From positions 62,001-126,000 of the forward strand of contig JACMJM010000010.1 of assembly GCA_014380615.1 (NCBI GenBank): DNA of 64,000 nucleotides, given 5' to 3'. This document shows, piece by piece, positions 53,708 through 62,074 of the stretch (positions within the stretch are counted from its first letter, which is position 1; every line of letters begins with the position of its first letter). The notes beneath the pieces were generated by a model. It was not told the DNA's origin, searched no databases, and saw only the letters and a program-made list of their open reading frames with translations. The translations under genes were made by a program, and so were the position numbers. The stretch is from Sphingobacteriaceae bacterium (GTDB lineage: Bacteria; Bacteroidota; Bacteroidia; Sphingobacteriales; Sphingobacteriaceae).

Positions 53708-54913
53708 TTAGTAATTCGGCTCATACGCATAAACTACCTCAAACCTTACATTTCGATACTTAGAAGAAATTTCCCCCACCTTTAAATCCCTCAACTGCGG
53801 TGTTGGGTCGCATACCGAATATTTCTTACCGTTATACATTATGGGTTTACCAGTGGGTTTATCAAACTGCACGGCCATAGTTATATGGGTAGGGTAGAGG
53901 AGTGCTATCATCGGCAGGTTGTAGATCTCTTTAACGAGGTAAAAAAATAAAGCCGCCCTGTCATCGCAATCACTGTATTCCGAAAACAAAGTTTGCTCGG
54001 GAGTAAGGCGCTTTTCTTTTCCGAAGTTTATTTCATCATCCTCATAAAGGAAGGCGTTTCTGGTAAAGCGCATCAGGTAATCTACACCTTTCTTTTGGCT
54101 CATGTCGGCAAGTGTTGCCTTAAGAGTGGGTATTAAAGAGCTATAAGTTTCGCGACTAAGGGGAATATTAAAATACGATTTGAAATCGACCACCGGATAA
54201 TTCGCGAATATGGTTTGAACCTGTGGGGTTAATTTAATGTCGAAATGGTAAACCTTTTGGCGATATCTAAACTGGATGTTCTTAATGGCATAATCCTCCG
54301 GCTTAAAATCGGGCATCTGTGTTACTTTGTAAGAGAAAGCTTGTTTCGCTTCAATAATAGGCAGGTTGAGAGGGAAAATCTTGTTGGTTTTTAAGTCGAT
54401 ACCCGGATAATCATGAATATTAAGACAAACGAATTGATTTTCGTTAATCATATAAAAAGGTATGTCAGAGATATCATCATCACTCTTAACATAAAAAAGA
54501 AGTTTATCCCGTTCAAGTGCAAGGCGCGCATCGTATCCGCTTTTGCTTAGCAAAAACCATTTGTAAAGTGTATATCTGTAGTAGTTTTCTGCCTTCGGAG
54601 CTATTTGCTGAGCTGTTTTGCGAATTAATTGATAATACAGCCAGTCATTTAGCTGGTGTTTATTTCGGTATTTATCCAGACTTTCGATTACCGCCTGGTA
54701 TCTGCTCCCGCTAATGGTTTTGTAAAAAGAATGGATTAGAGAGTCGTTTACCTGTTTCGGAAAGCTAACATTTGCCGAATTGTCTAACTCGAAATTGAAC
54801 GTATTGCCATAAAACTCAAAACTATAGTTTTGCCCTTTGCTCTGTGTGGCGGTTAAAGCCAGTGCAAATGCGAGTAATAGGGTGCCCCAAAATTTTAAGC
54901 CTTGGGTAATCAT
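53708..54913 (-). CDS. Secreted transglutaminase-like cysteine-protease-fold protein
   Basis: A 401-residue exported protein (signal FWGTLLLAFALALTATQSKG). The C-terminal part carries a transglutaminase-like triad pattern: a cysteine in EYSDCDDRAALFFYLV, a histidine in PTHITMAVQF and an aspartate in YSVCDPTPQL. The N-terminal 270 residues are helical and beta-rich and have no name known to me. Such proteins act on peptides or cross-links in the periplasm or cell wall; function unproven. The gene is divergent from the nos cluster, with which it shares a 377-bp gap. Confidence 0.7.
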   Translation of the reverse strand: MITQGLKFWGTLLLAFALALTATQSKGQNYSFEFYGNTFNFELDNSANVSFPKQVNDSLIHSFYKTISGSRYQAVIESLDKYRNKHQLNDWLYYQLIRKTAQQIAPKAENYYRYTLYKWFLLSKSGYDARLALERDKLLFYVKSDDDISDIPFYMINENQFVCLNIHDYPGIDLKTNKIFPLNLPIIEAKQAFSYKVTQMPDFKPEDYAIKNIQFRYRQKVYHFDIKLTPQVQTIFANYPVVDFKSYFNIPLSRETYSSLIPTLKATLADMSQKKGVDYLMRFTRNAFLYEDDEINFGKEKRLTPEQTLFSEYSDCDDRAALFFYLVKEIYNLPMIALLYPTHITMAVQFDKPTGKPIMYNGKKYSVCDPTPQLRDLKVGEISSKYRNVRFEVVYAYEPNY

Positions 54914-55206
54914 CTGTTCTTAACAATTAGTTTACTTTATGATAATATTAAATTTACGAAAAGAGTTTGAATAAGTTGCGTGATTTTAATCACTAATTCC
55001 ATTTCTCTCTGGCGGTAACATTTATTTGCGTAGGGAAACAGAAAACCTATAGCTAGAAAATTTTAAAGGAAAATTTTAGGCCAAATTTTAAGAAGGCCTG
55101 TAGAAGTGCCACAGCCAGTGCGCAGGGAGGGTAATTCGCCCCCATGCTTTCTGAAGCCGACCATATTTCAGCCGCATTATATACATGATTTTGATCGGAT
55201 AATCAC
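54914..55206. other. Structured GC-rich block in the upstream region of nos
   Basis: Most of this stretch is AT-rich, but 55098-55185 is GC-rich and highly structured: GAAGTGCCACAGCCAGTGCG, then GGGAGGG-(7 nt)-CCCCC, then TGCTTTCTGAAGCCGACC. It has no credible frame with a start. It could be a dispersed repeat, a riboswitch-like leader (some similarity to cobalamin-box words, without the full core) or an RNA element of another kind. It cannot be assigned from sequence alone. Confidence 0.3.
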
Positions 55207-55249
55207 ATGATCTTCGTCAAGTGTTTTTTAATAATAAAGGATGAATTTG
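55207..55249 (+). promoter_or_regulatory. FNR-like site and -7 element for the nos cluster
   Basis: ATGATCTTCGTCAA (55207-55220) matches the FNR/Dnr box TTGAT-N4-ATCAA at 8 of 10 defined positions. TGAATTTG (55242-55249) differs by one base from the TAnnTTTG element, and the predicted start of transcription is about 55255. The box centre is then about 42 bp upstream, the position of a class II activator. An AT-rich 10-bp inverted repeat (55229-55262) overlaps the -7 region. Confidence 0.45.
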
Positions 55250-55289
55250 TCTTTTATTATTAAAACAACGATCACTAATTAAAACTAAA

Positions 55290-55796
55290 ATGAAAATCTC
55301 ATTCAACATTCTGGGCCAGGCGTTAATAGCCTCCACAATTTTTTTGTACGCCTGCGGCGGCGGAGACGGAAACCAGCAAGCAACCTCAGAGGAAACTTCA
55401 TCAGCAAGTTCGGAAGCCGCCAGTACAGAGCAGGTGGCGGTAGATCCCGAAGCTAAAAGCGAGAGCAAAGGCGTTGGTCGTTTTACCTCTGTTGAAATAG
55501 GGCCGCTTGATAAATCTCTGTCAAAAAAGGGGGAGGCGGTATTTACAGCTAAATGCTCGGCATGCCACAAACTCTCGGATGAAAAAATAGTGGGCCCCGG
55601 CCTTAAAAACGTAACGCTGAGACGTACGCCTGAATGGATTATGAATATGATTACTAACCCCGAAGAAATGACGAAACAGGACCCTGTTGGTAAGGCTCTT
55701 TTTGAAAAGCATTTAGTACAAATGACATTTCAAAATGTGTCTGACGATGAGACCCGACAGATTCTTGAATTCCTTCGGGATAATGACGCCAAATAA
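55290..55796 (+). CDS. Lipoprotein c-type cytochrome of the nos cluster
   Basis: A 168-residue lipoprotein (IFLYACGGGDG, lipid-modified Cys at residue 22) with a serine/glutamate-rich linker, then one c-type heme: CSACH (C89, C92, H93) with a likely axial methionine in LVQMTFQN. It stands first in the operon and is the expected electron donor, or an electron carrier, to NosZ in the periplasm. Such genes precede class II nosZ in Bacteroidota. The spacing to nosZ is 18 bp. Confidence 0.9.
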   Translation: MKISFNILGQALIASTIFLYACGGGDGNQQATSEETSSASSEAASTEQVAVDPEAKSESKGVGRFTSVEIGPLDKSLSKKGEAVFTAKCSACHKLSDEKIVGPGLKNVTLRRTPEWIMNMITNPEEMTKQDPVGKALFEKHLVQMTFQNVSDDETRQILEFLRDNDAK

Positions 55797-55814
55797 TTAA
55801 ACCTTAAAAATATC

Positions 55815-57800
55815 ATGAACATGTTAATCAATTACAAAAAAAACCTGCTTCTGGCAGCCGCGTTTCTGGCAGCGTTTTCGGGCTGTAAACCGGGTAAAGT
55901 GGCTCAGTCTGTAGACGATGAGGCACCCAAAAAAGTGTATGTTGCCCCGGGCAAGTACGATGAACTTTATATGTTTGCCTCGGGCGGTTTTAGCGGCCAG
56001 GTTGCGGCTTACGGATTACCCTCCGGCCGTTTATTAAAAGTAATCCCGGTTTTTTCCCAAAATCCGGAAAACGGGTATGGCTATTCTGAAGAAACCAAAC
56101 CAATGCTTAACACCTCGCACGGATTTGTTCCATGGGATGATAGCCACCATCCTCAATTATCTAAAACCAACGGGCAGGACGACGGCAGGTGGCTGTTTAT
56201 AAATGGAAATAATACACCCCGCATCGCCAGAATCAACCTTGCGACATTTAAAACAGAGGAGATTATTGAGTTGCCGAACGTAGGAGGGAACCATGCCTCG
56301 CCTTTCTGCACCGAAAATACGGAGTACATTGTAGGAAATACAAGGTTCAGTATCCCCTTAGACGCAGCTCAGGATGTTCCGATAAGCTCATTTAAACAAA
56401 ATTTTAAAGGCGCGGCGTCTTTTATCAAGGTAGATAAAGATAAAGGAACTATGAACCTTGCTTTCCAACTTGTTATCCCCGGTTTTAATTACGATTTAGC
56501 AAGAGCGGGTAAAGGGGTTTCTAAAGATTGGATCTTTTTTTCGACCTATAACACCGAGCAGGCTAATACCTTACTTGAAGTAAACGCCAGTCAGCGCGAC
56601 AAAGACTTTATAATGGCGGTAAACTGGAAAAAAGCAGAAGAACTTATCGCCCAGGGAAAAGGAAAGAAAGTGCCGGCGAGATATGCGCATAATGTTTGGG
56701 ATGAAAAAACTCACTCCGCAACATCAACCATTAAGCAGGATGTGCTGATGCTGGATGTTAAGGAACATCCAGGCATTGTGTATTATATTCCCTGCCCGAA
56801 ATCTCCTCATGGAGCAGATGTTAATCCCAGCGGCGAATTTATCGTAGCAAGTGGCAAACTTGCCGCTGTAATTCCGGTATTCTCATTCAAAAAGATGCTT
56901 AAAGCAATTGAAAATAAGCAATATGAGGATCAAAATGCTGATATGGGAATTCCTGTTTTGAAGTATACGGCTGTACTCGAGGGGGAGGTTGAAAAACCAG
57001 GACTAGGGCCCCTGCATACCGAATTTGACGATCAGGGTTTTGCTTATACTTCAATGTTTGTTTCGTCCGAAATTGTGAAATGGAAAGTAGATACGCGCGA
57101 AATTATAGACCGTATCCCAACCTATTATTCAATCGGCCACTTGTCTGTTCCCGGGGGAGATAATAAAAAGCCGTATGGTAAATATGTGGTGGCTCTTAAT
57201 AAAATTACAAAAGACAGGTATCTGGCTACCGGCCCCGAACTAACTCAATCTGCCCAGTTGATAGATATCACAGGAAATAAAATGAAGCTTTTGCTTGATT
57301 TTCCAACCATTGGTGAGCCTCATTACGCTCAGTCTATCGCAGCGGATCTGGTAACCAAAAATCAGGTGAAGTTCTTTAAGCTTGAGGAGAATCATCACCC
57401 GTATGCGGTAAAGTCTGAAAAAGACGCCAGAGTTGTAAGAAAAGGGAACCGGGTAGATGTATACATGACGGCGATACGTTCTCACCTGGCACCAGATAAT
57501 ATTGAAGGAATAAAACTAGGTGATGATGTTTACTTCCATGTAACCAACCTGGAGCAGGATTGGGATGTGCCGCACGGATTCGCCGTTAAGGGTGCTAACA
57601 CAGCCGAACTTCTTGTTATGCCAGGAGAAACAGCGACCTTAAAGTGGACGCCAGACCGCAGCGCAATGTTCCCTTTTTACTGTACAGATTTTTGTTCCGC
57701 GCTTCATCAGGAAATGTCGGGGTACATCAGGGTATCGCCAAAAGGTTCAAATATTCCGATTTCGTTTAAGATAGGTGAGAACCCGATAGCGAAAAAATAG
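55815..57800 (+). CDS. nosZ: Nitrous-oxide reductase NosZ, clade II (Sec type)
   Basis: The terminal N2O reductase, converting N2O to N2. The seven-bladed propeller carries CuZ histidines in DDSHHPQLS, SPHGADVN, GPLHTEFD, SIGHLSVPGG and GEPHYAQ. The C-terminal cupredoxin domain has CuA ligands: a histidine in DVPHGF, then C623, C627, H631 and M634 in YCTDFCSALHQEMSG. The signal peptide has no twin arginine and ends at GCKPG, so it is Sec-exported and probably lipid-modified, as in clade II enzymes. Length 661 is in range. A stem-loop follows the gene. Confidence 0.98.
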   Translation: MNMLINYKKNLLLAAAFLAAFSGCKPGKVAQSVDDEAPKKVYVAPGKYDELYMFASGGFSGQVAAYGLPSGRLLKVIPVFSQNPENGYGYSEETKPMLNTSHGFVPWDDSHHPQLSKTNGQDDGRWLFINGNNTPRIARINLATFKTEEIIELPNVGGNHASPFCTENTEYIVGNTRFSIPLDAAQDVPISSFKQNFKGAASFIKVDKDKGTMNLAFQLVIPGFNYDLARAGKGVSKDWIFFSTYNTEQANTLLEVNASQRDKDFIMAVNWKKAEELIAQGKGKKVPARYAHNVWDEKTHSATSTIKQDVLMLDVKEHPGIVYYIPCPKSPHGADVNPSGEFIVASGKLAAVIPVFSFKKMLKAIENKQYEDQNADMGIPVLKYTAVLEGEVEKPGLGPLHTEFDDQGFAYTSMFVSSEIVKWKVDTREIIDRIPTYYSIGHLSVPGGDNKKPYGKYVVALNKITKDRYLATGPELTQSAQLIDITGNKMKLLLDFPTIGEPHYAQSIAADLVTKNQVKFFKLEENHHPYAVKSEKDARVVRKGNRVDVYMTAIRSHLAPDNIEGIKLGDDVYFHVTNLEQDWDVPHGFAVKGANTAELLVMPGETATLKWTPDRSAMFPFYCTDFCSALHQEMSGYIRVSPKGSNIPISFKIGENPIAKK

Positions 57801-57808
57801 CATAAGAC

Positions 57809-57859
57809 GGGTGTCTGAAGGTTTTCAAGGCTAGTGACTCTGCCTTCATTCAGACACCC
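57809..57859 (+). terminator. Stem-loop after nosZ
   Basis: GGGTGTCTGAA (57809-57819) pairs perfectly with TTCAGACACCC (57849-57859), 29-nt loop. Only CTCTTTAAAA follows, so it is a weak terminator or a stabiliser that lets nosZ be made in excess over the downstream assembly genes. Confidence 0.6.
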
Positions 57860-57877
57860 TCTTTAAAAACAAATACC

Positions 57878-58450
57878 ATGCAAACAAAATCCAGAATAGC
57901 AATACTTATCAGTGCGGTTTTAATGTTGTGTACTTACTTTTTTCCGCTCTGGCAAATCGTTCTCGAAGCACCTCAATATCCTGAGGGTTTAGGTATGAAG
58001 ATCTGGCTGAATGGTATAACGGGGAATGTTGATCAGATAAACGGATTAAACCATTATATCGGCATGAAACATATTATAGTGGATGATTTTATTGAGTTTA
58101 AAATAGTGCCCTATATTTTTGGTGCTATAATATTGCTTGCTTTATTAACGGCATATACCGCTAATAAAAAATTACTCTGGGGACTGTCTGCTGCAATTAT
58201 TTTGTTTGCCTTAATCGGCTTTATCGATTTTTATTTATGGGAGTACGATTACGGTCATAACCTCGACCCGAAGGCTGCTATTAAAGTTCCGGGTATGACG
58301 TACCAGCCTCCTTTAATAGGCTATAAACAGTTATTGAATTTTGTTGCCGGCTCGCTGCCGGATGTGGGAGGGATTTTAACATTTGCAGCCGGATTATTAA
58401 TTATAGGTACAGTGATTTACGAACAACGTTTAAAACGCGGTTTAAAATGA
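57878..58450 (+). CDS. NosZ-associated four-helix membrane protein
   Basis: 190 residues with four membrane helices (IAILISAVLMLCTYFFPLWQ, YIFGAIILLALLTAYTA, GLSAAIILFALIGFIDFYLW, ILTFAAGLLIIGTVIYEQRL). The first extracytoplasmic loop has APQYPEGLGMKIW and GLNHYIGMKH, with Met/His residues that could bind copper. It sits between nosZ and nosL, the place taken by NosB or similar in clade II clusters. Function unproven: copper handling or electron transfer to NosZ are inferences. It overlaps nosL (ATGA). Confidence 0.7.
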   Translation: MQTKSRIAILISAVLMLCTYFFPLWQIVLEAPQYPEGLGMKIWLNGITGNVDQINGLNHYIGMKHIIVDDFIEFKIVPYIFGAIILLALLTAYTANKKLLWGLSAAIILFALIGFIDFYLWEYDYGHNLDPKAAIKVPGMTYQPPLIGYKQLLNFVAGSLPDVGGILTFAAGLLIIGTVIYEQRLKRGLK

Positions 58451-58911
58451 GAAATATACTATTTGGATTGATGATGGCGATATGCGGAATGATGATTTCC
58501 TGCGATGTTGAACCCGAGCCCATAAACTTTGGTACTGATGTTTGTACTCATTGTAAGATGGCCATTATGGATAATAAGTTCGGGGCCGAAATAGTATCCG
58601 TAAAAGGTAAGATTTTCAAGTTCGACGCTACGGAATGTATGGTGGATTTTATTAAAGAAAAGCCTGATTTGAATGTCGAGGTGAGTAAACTTCTTACCAT
58701 CAATATCGCAAGTCCGGGTACTTTAATAAATGCCAGAGAAGCTATTTTTTTAAAGGATAAAGCTTTTCGCTCTCCTATGGGGGCTAACCTGGCATCCTTT
58801 CACCATAGGCAATTGGCGGAGAATAACCGTCAGAATGCCGACGCGAAAATATTTACATGGAATGAGTTGATCCAACATCGGCAGATAAATTTGGCCCTGA
58901 ATGAGAAGTAA
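58447..58911 (+). CDS. nosL: NosL, copper-chaperone lipoprotein
   Basis: A 154-residue lipoprotein (signal ends in MMISCDVEP). NosL proteins bind Cu(I) and deliver it for the CuZ site. The conserved DVCTHCKMAIMDNKFGAEIV and KFDATECMVDF segments supply cysteine, methionine and histidine ligands. The ATG overlaps the preceding stop (ATGA) and the 3' end overlaps nosD, so all are translated together. Confidence 0.95.
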   Translation: MRNILFGLMMAICGMMISCDVEPEPINFGTDVCTHCKMAIMDNKFGAEIVSVKGKIFKFDATECMVDFIKEKPDLNVEVSKLLTINIASPGTLINAREAIFLKDKAFRSPMGANLASFHHRQLAENNRQNADAKIFTWNELIQHRQINLALNEK

Positions 58912-60133
58912 GATCCTTATAGTTTGCTTTTTACTTAGCTGTGCTGCGCTGACAGCAAAAACTATCATTGTATCTAAAGAAACCGCAATTGCTTCTTTAA
59001 AAGCGGCAGTTAAGCTTGCTGCGGCAGGTGATACTATTATCGTAAAAAAGGGAACTTATAGCTCGTATAACACTATTATTGATAAAGAGGTGGTTGTTTT
59101 GGGCCAGGGACTCCCCGTGTTGGATGCCGGATATAGAGAAGAGGTGGTTACAATTTTGGCGAGTAATGTGAAGTTCGATGGCTTTGTTGTAAAAAAATCG
59201 AGAGTTGGTTCAATGCGCGATTTTGCCGGGATACGCCTTCATAAAGTGCAAAATGTGTCGGTTACAAATAATCGTTTACTCAATAACTTTTTCGGCATTT
59301 ACGTATCAGATTCAAAAAACATCTATATAACCGGAAATTATTGTAGAGGCAACTCGAATAAGCTTGAATCGGGTAATGGTATTCATTTATGGAAGTGCGA
59401 AGATATTACCATTTCCAAAAACTATGTTACCGGGCACAGAGACGGAATATATTTCGAGTTCGTTAAACGAAGCTTTATTAAACAAAATCTTAGTGAAAAG
59501 AACTTTCGCTACGGACTTCATTTTATGTTTTCGGATGATGACGTATACATCAAAAATACCTTTAAGGGCAACGGGTCGGGAGTTGCGGTAATGTATTCCA
59601 AACGGATAAAAATGATCGGTAATGCTTTTATCGAAAACTGGGGAAGTTCTATTTATGGCTTATTGCTGAAAGATATTTCAAGGAGCATAATTACTAATAA
59701 TCGGTTTATAAGAAACACCACCGGTATTTATATGGAGGGCTGTGAGGGGATAGAAGTAACTAAAAATAGTTTTAATAATAACGGTTGGGGGATTCGTGTT
59801 TTGGCAAATTCTCTCAACAATACCTTCCATGTAAATAATTTCTCGGCAAACTCTTTCGATGTTACAACCAACGGTTCGTTAAGCCTTAACCATTTTAAAA
59901 ATAATTATTGGGATAAGTACGAGGGTTATGATTTAGATAAAGACGGAACCGGCGATGTGCCGTATCGCCCCGTTAGTGTTTATTCTCAAATTATGGAGCA
60001 GATACCGCAGAGCGTGATGCTGATGAGAAGTTTTATTGTTAACCTGCTCGATAAAGTGGAACGTGCCATCCCTTCGGTTACTCCGCAATCGGTAAAAGAC
60101 GAAACCCCCCGGATGAAGCAATGGATACTATAA
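58901..60133 (+). CDS. nosD: NosD, periplasmic copper-site maturation protein
   Basis: A 410-residue right-handed beta-helix protein with a signal peptide (ILIVCFLLSCAALTAKT). Repeated strands such as NVSVTNNRLLNNFFGIYVSD and ITISKNYVTGHRDGIYFEF give the CASH/NosD pattern. With NosF and NosY it forms an ABC-type assembly complex needed for the CuZ centre. Length is normal. Its ATG overlaps the nosL stop and its stop overlaps the nosF start by 13 bp. Confidence 0.96.
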   Translation: MRSKILIVCFLLSCAALTAKTIIVSKETAIASLKAAVKLAAAGDTIIVKKGTYSSYNTIIDKEVVVLGQGLPVLDAGYREEVVTILASNVKFDGFVVKKSRVGSMRDFAGIRLHKVQNVSVTNNRLLNNFFGIYVSDSKNIYITGNYCRGNSNKLESGNGIHLWKCEDITISKNYVTGHRDGIYFEFVKRSFIKQNLSEKNFRYGLHFMFSDDDVYIKNTFKGNGSGVAVMYSKRIKMIGNAFIENWGSSIYGLLLKDISRSIITNNRFIRNTTGIYMEGCEGIEVTKNSFNNNGWGIRVLANSLNNTFHVNNFSANSFDVTTNGSLSLNHFKNNYWDKYEGYDLDKDGTGDVPYRPVSVYSQIMEQIPQSVMLMRSFIVNLLDKVERAIPSVTPQSVKDETPRMKQWIL

Positions 60134-60828
60134 TCGAAATAAAAGAGCTTAAGAAATCTTTTGGTAAGCTTCAGGCTTTAAAAGGCGTGTCTTGCGGCTT
60201 TGAAACGGGCCGGGTAATATCAGTTCTGGGGCCCAACGCATCGGGCAAAACCACACTTATTAAATCAATTCTCGGCATGGTAGTGCCTGATAGTGGAGAG
60301 GTTTTTTACAGGGGCCAATCCGTAATCAACACTTTCGACTATAAAAAGCACATTGGCTATATGCCGCAAATCGGGCGGTATCCGGATAATATGAAGATAG
60401 GGCAGTTGTTTGAGATGATGAAAGACATCCGGCAAAGGCATACCGGTCTCGACGAAACCCTTGTGGATGCTTTTAACCTGAAAAGCATGTCTCATAAAGC
60501 CATGCGTACCCTTTCGGGAGGAACCCGGCAAAAAGTGAGTGCCGCTTTAGCATGTTTATTCGATCCGGAAGTGTTAATACTGGATGAGCCTACCGCGGGC
60601 CTTGATCCGCTTGCCGCAGAAGTGCTTAAAGAAAAAATTCAGGATGAAAAAGCCAAAGGAAAACTGTTGCTGATTACCTCGCACATAATGAGCGAAGTAG
60701 ACGAGATAGCCGACGATATTATGTATCTGTTTGAAGGGCAGGTTAAGTTTTTCAGATCACTTAATGACATCAAAACAACAACCGGAGAGATGAAACTTGG
60801 CAGGGCCTTAACTAAAATTTTATCGTAG
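60121..60828 (+). CDS. nosF: NosF, ABC-transporter ATPase
   Basis: A 235-residue cytoplasmic ATPase that powers the NosDFY complex. Walker A is LGPNASGKTTLIKSI, the signature LSGGTRQKVSAALA and Walker B VLILDEPTAGLDP, with the H-loop in LLLITSHIMS. It is of the CcmA-like type with no membrane domain of its own. It overlaps nosD at its 5' end and is separated by 1 bp from nosY. Confidence 0.96.
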   Translation: MDTIIEIKELKKSFGKLQALKGVSCGFETGRVISVLGPNASGKTTLIKSILGMVVPDSGEVFYRGQSVINTFDYKKHIGYMPQIGRYPDNMKIGQLFEMMKDIRQRHTGLDETLVDAFNLKSMSHKAMRTLSGGTRQKVSAALACLFDPEVLILDEPTAGLDPLAAEVLKEKIQDEKAKGKLLLITSHIMSEVDEIADDIMYLFEGQVKFFRSLNDIKTTTGEMKLGRALTKILS

Positions 60829-60829
60829 T

Positions 60830-61597
60830 ATGTTAAAAATCGCAAAGTACACCATCCTCGATATTACAAGAAGCAAAGTGCTTATCGCTTATACGATTTT
60901 ACTTGCCCTCATTTGTATCAGTATCTTTATGGCAGACGCCGATGTAACCAAGGGATTGGTTAGCATTACCACCGTGGTAATGATTATCGTTCCGCTGGTT
61001 AGCATAGTGTACGCCACCACTTATTATTATGATGCTTACGAGTTTACCGAATTGCTGGTTTCGCAGCCCATAAGCCGAAAATCAATTCTAATGGGGCAGT
61101 TTTTGGGAATCAGCGGATCAATTTTAGCGGCCTTTTTAGTTGGAGTATGTGTGCCCGTAGCTTTATTTGCGTTCTCCGATACGGGCATAACTATCATGGT
61201 TACAGGCAGCCTGCTCAGCTTGAGTTTTATCTCATTGGCGTTTCTTGCCTCAACCCTAACCCGAGACAAGGCTAAAGGGATTGGCCTGGCCCTCATGATC
61301 TGGTTTTACTGTTCCATTATTTTCGATGGTTTAGTACTGCTTTTTCTTTATACATTTGCCGATTATCCGCTCGAAAAAGCAATGATACTTCTTACTTCAC
61401 TTAACCCGATAGATCTGGCCCGGATTCTCATTTTGCTTCAATTAGACATTTCGGCGTTAATGGGGTACACAGGGGCGCTTTATCAGCAGTTTTTCGGTAA
61501 TGGCTGGGGAGTAGTTTTTACGATTTTTATGCAGTTGGTTTGGATCGCGATTCCAATGGCATTTTCTTTAAAAGTTTTCAGAAAAAAAGATTTATAA
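60830..61597 (+). CDS. nosY: NosY, ABC-transporter permease
   Basis: A 255-residue inner-membrane protein with six helices (IAYTILLALICISIFMA, VVMIIVPLVSIVYATTYYY, GISGSILAAFLVGVCVPVAL and others). It pairs with NosF and presents NosD in the periplasm. The motif ISRKSILMGQFLGISGS between helices is the NosF-contact region seen in this permease family. Length is normal. The small CxxxC gene follows after 5 bp. Confidence 0.94.
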   Translation: MLKIAKYTILDITRSKVLIAYTILLALICISIFMADADVTKGLVSITTVVMIIVPLVSIVYATTYYYDAYEFTELLVSQPISRKSILMGQFLGISGSILAAFLVGVCVPVALFAFSDTGITIMVTGSLLSLSFISLAFLASTLTRDKAKGIGLALMIWFYCSIIFDGLVLLFLYTFADYPLEKAMILLTSLNPIDLARILILLQLDISALMGYTGALYQQFFGNGWGVVFTIFMQLVWIAIPMAFSLKVFRKKDL

Positions 61598-61602
61598 ACA
61601 CT

Positions 61603-61971
61603 TTGAAATTTTTCGCAACATATCTTTTTGTGTTCGCGCTCCTTTATCAAACAGTGGGGCAGCTGGCTGTTATCGCTTATTTTCGAGCAAATCAGGCTGT
61701 TATCGCGAGTACTAAATGCGAAAATCGCGAAAAGCCAAAATTAAAATGCGCAGGTAAATGTTATTTAACAAAGCAGCTGAAAAACCTTGAAGATAAACAA
61801 GATTCGAAAAAAGCTTCTAAAGAGGGTAAGACAGAACTTTTATCCTACGTAAGCAGCAAGCTAACAGCCTTGGCTCCTTTTGTAAAAGAAAAAACTTCCA
61901 CAGTTTTTAACTATCTCACAAATTCAAGCATTGCTCATCTAAGTGATGTTTTTCATCCTCCCTCATTTTGA
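61603..61971 (+). CDS. Small membrane-anchored CAGKC protein
   Basis: About 122 residues from a TTG at 61603 (the frame is open back to 61540 but overlaps nosY). One N-terminal membrane helix (FATYLFVFALLYQTVGQLAV) is followed by a periplasmic part with CENREKPKLKCAGKCYLTKQ: three cysteines including the CxxxC pair, then lysine-rich helices. The cysteine pattern and place after nosDFY and before the copper receptor suggest copper binding or transfer. Family not firmly known to me; similar small genes occur next to copper-related TonB receptors in Bacteroidota (recollection). Confidence 0.6.
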   Translation: MKFFATYLFVFALLYQTVGQLAVIAYFRANQAVIASTKCENREKPKLKCAGKCYLTKQLKNLEDKQDSKKASKEGKTELLSYVSSKLTALAPFVKEKTSTVFNYLTNSSIAHLSDVFHPPSF

Positions 61972-62074
61972 GATTTAGAATTCTTTAAGCGGCCTTGTAA
62001 TTCCAGTTTTTAATCTCAACCGGATTTTATTCGAGCCGAAATATAATATTTCTTAACTCTTAATCGAATAGAAG

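Noticed and set aside
55098..55185. Cobalamin riboswitch
   Set aside because: Some words look like the B12 box, but the conserved core (GGTG..AATCC and the ACTG..CCCGC parts) is absent; left as an unassigned structured block.
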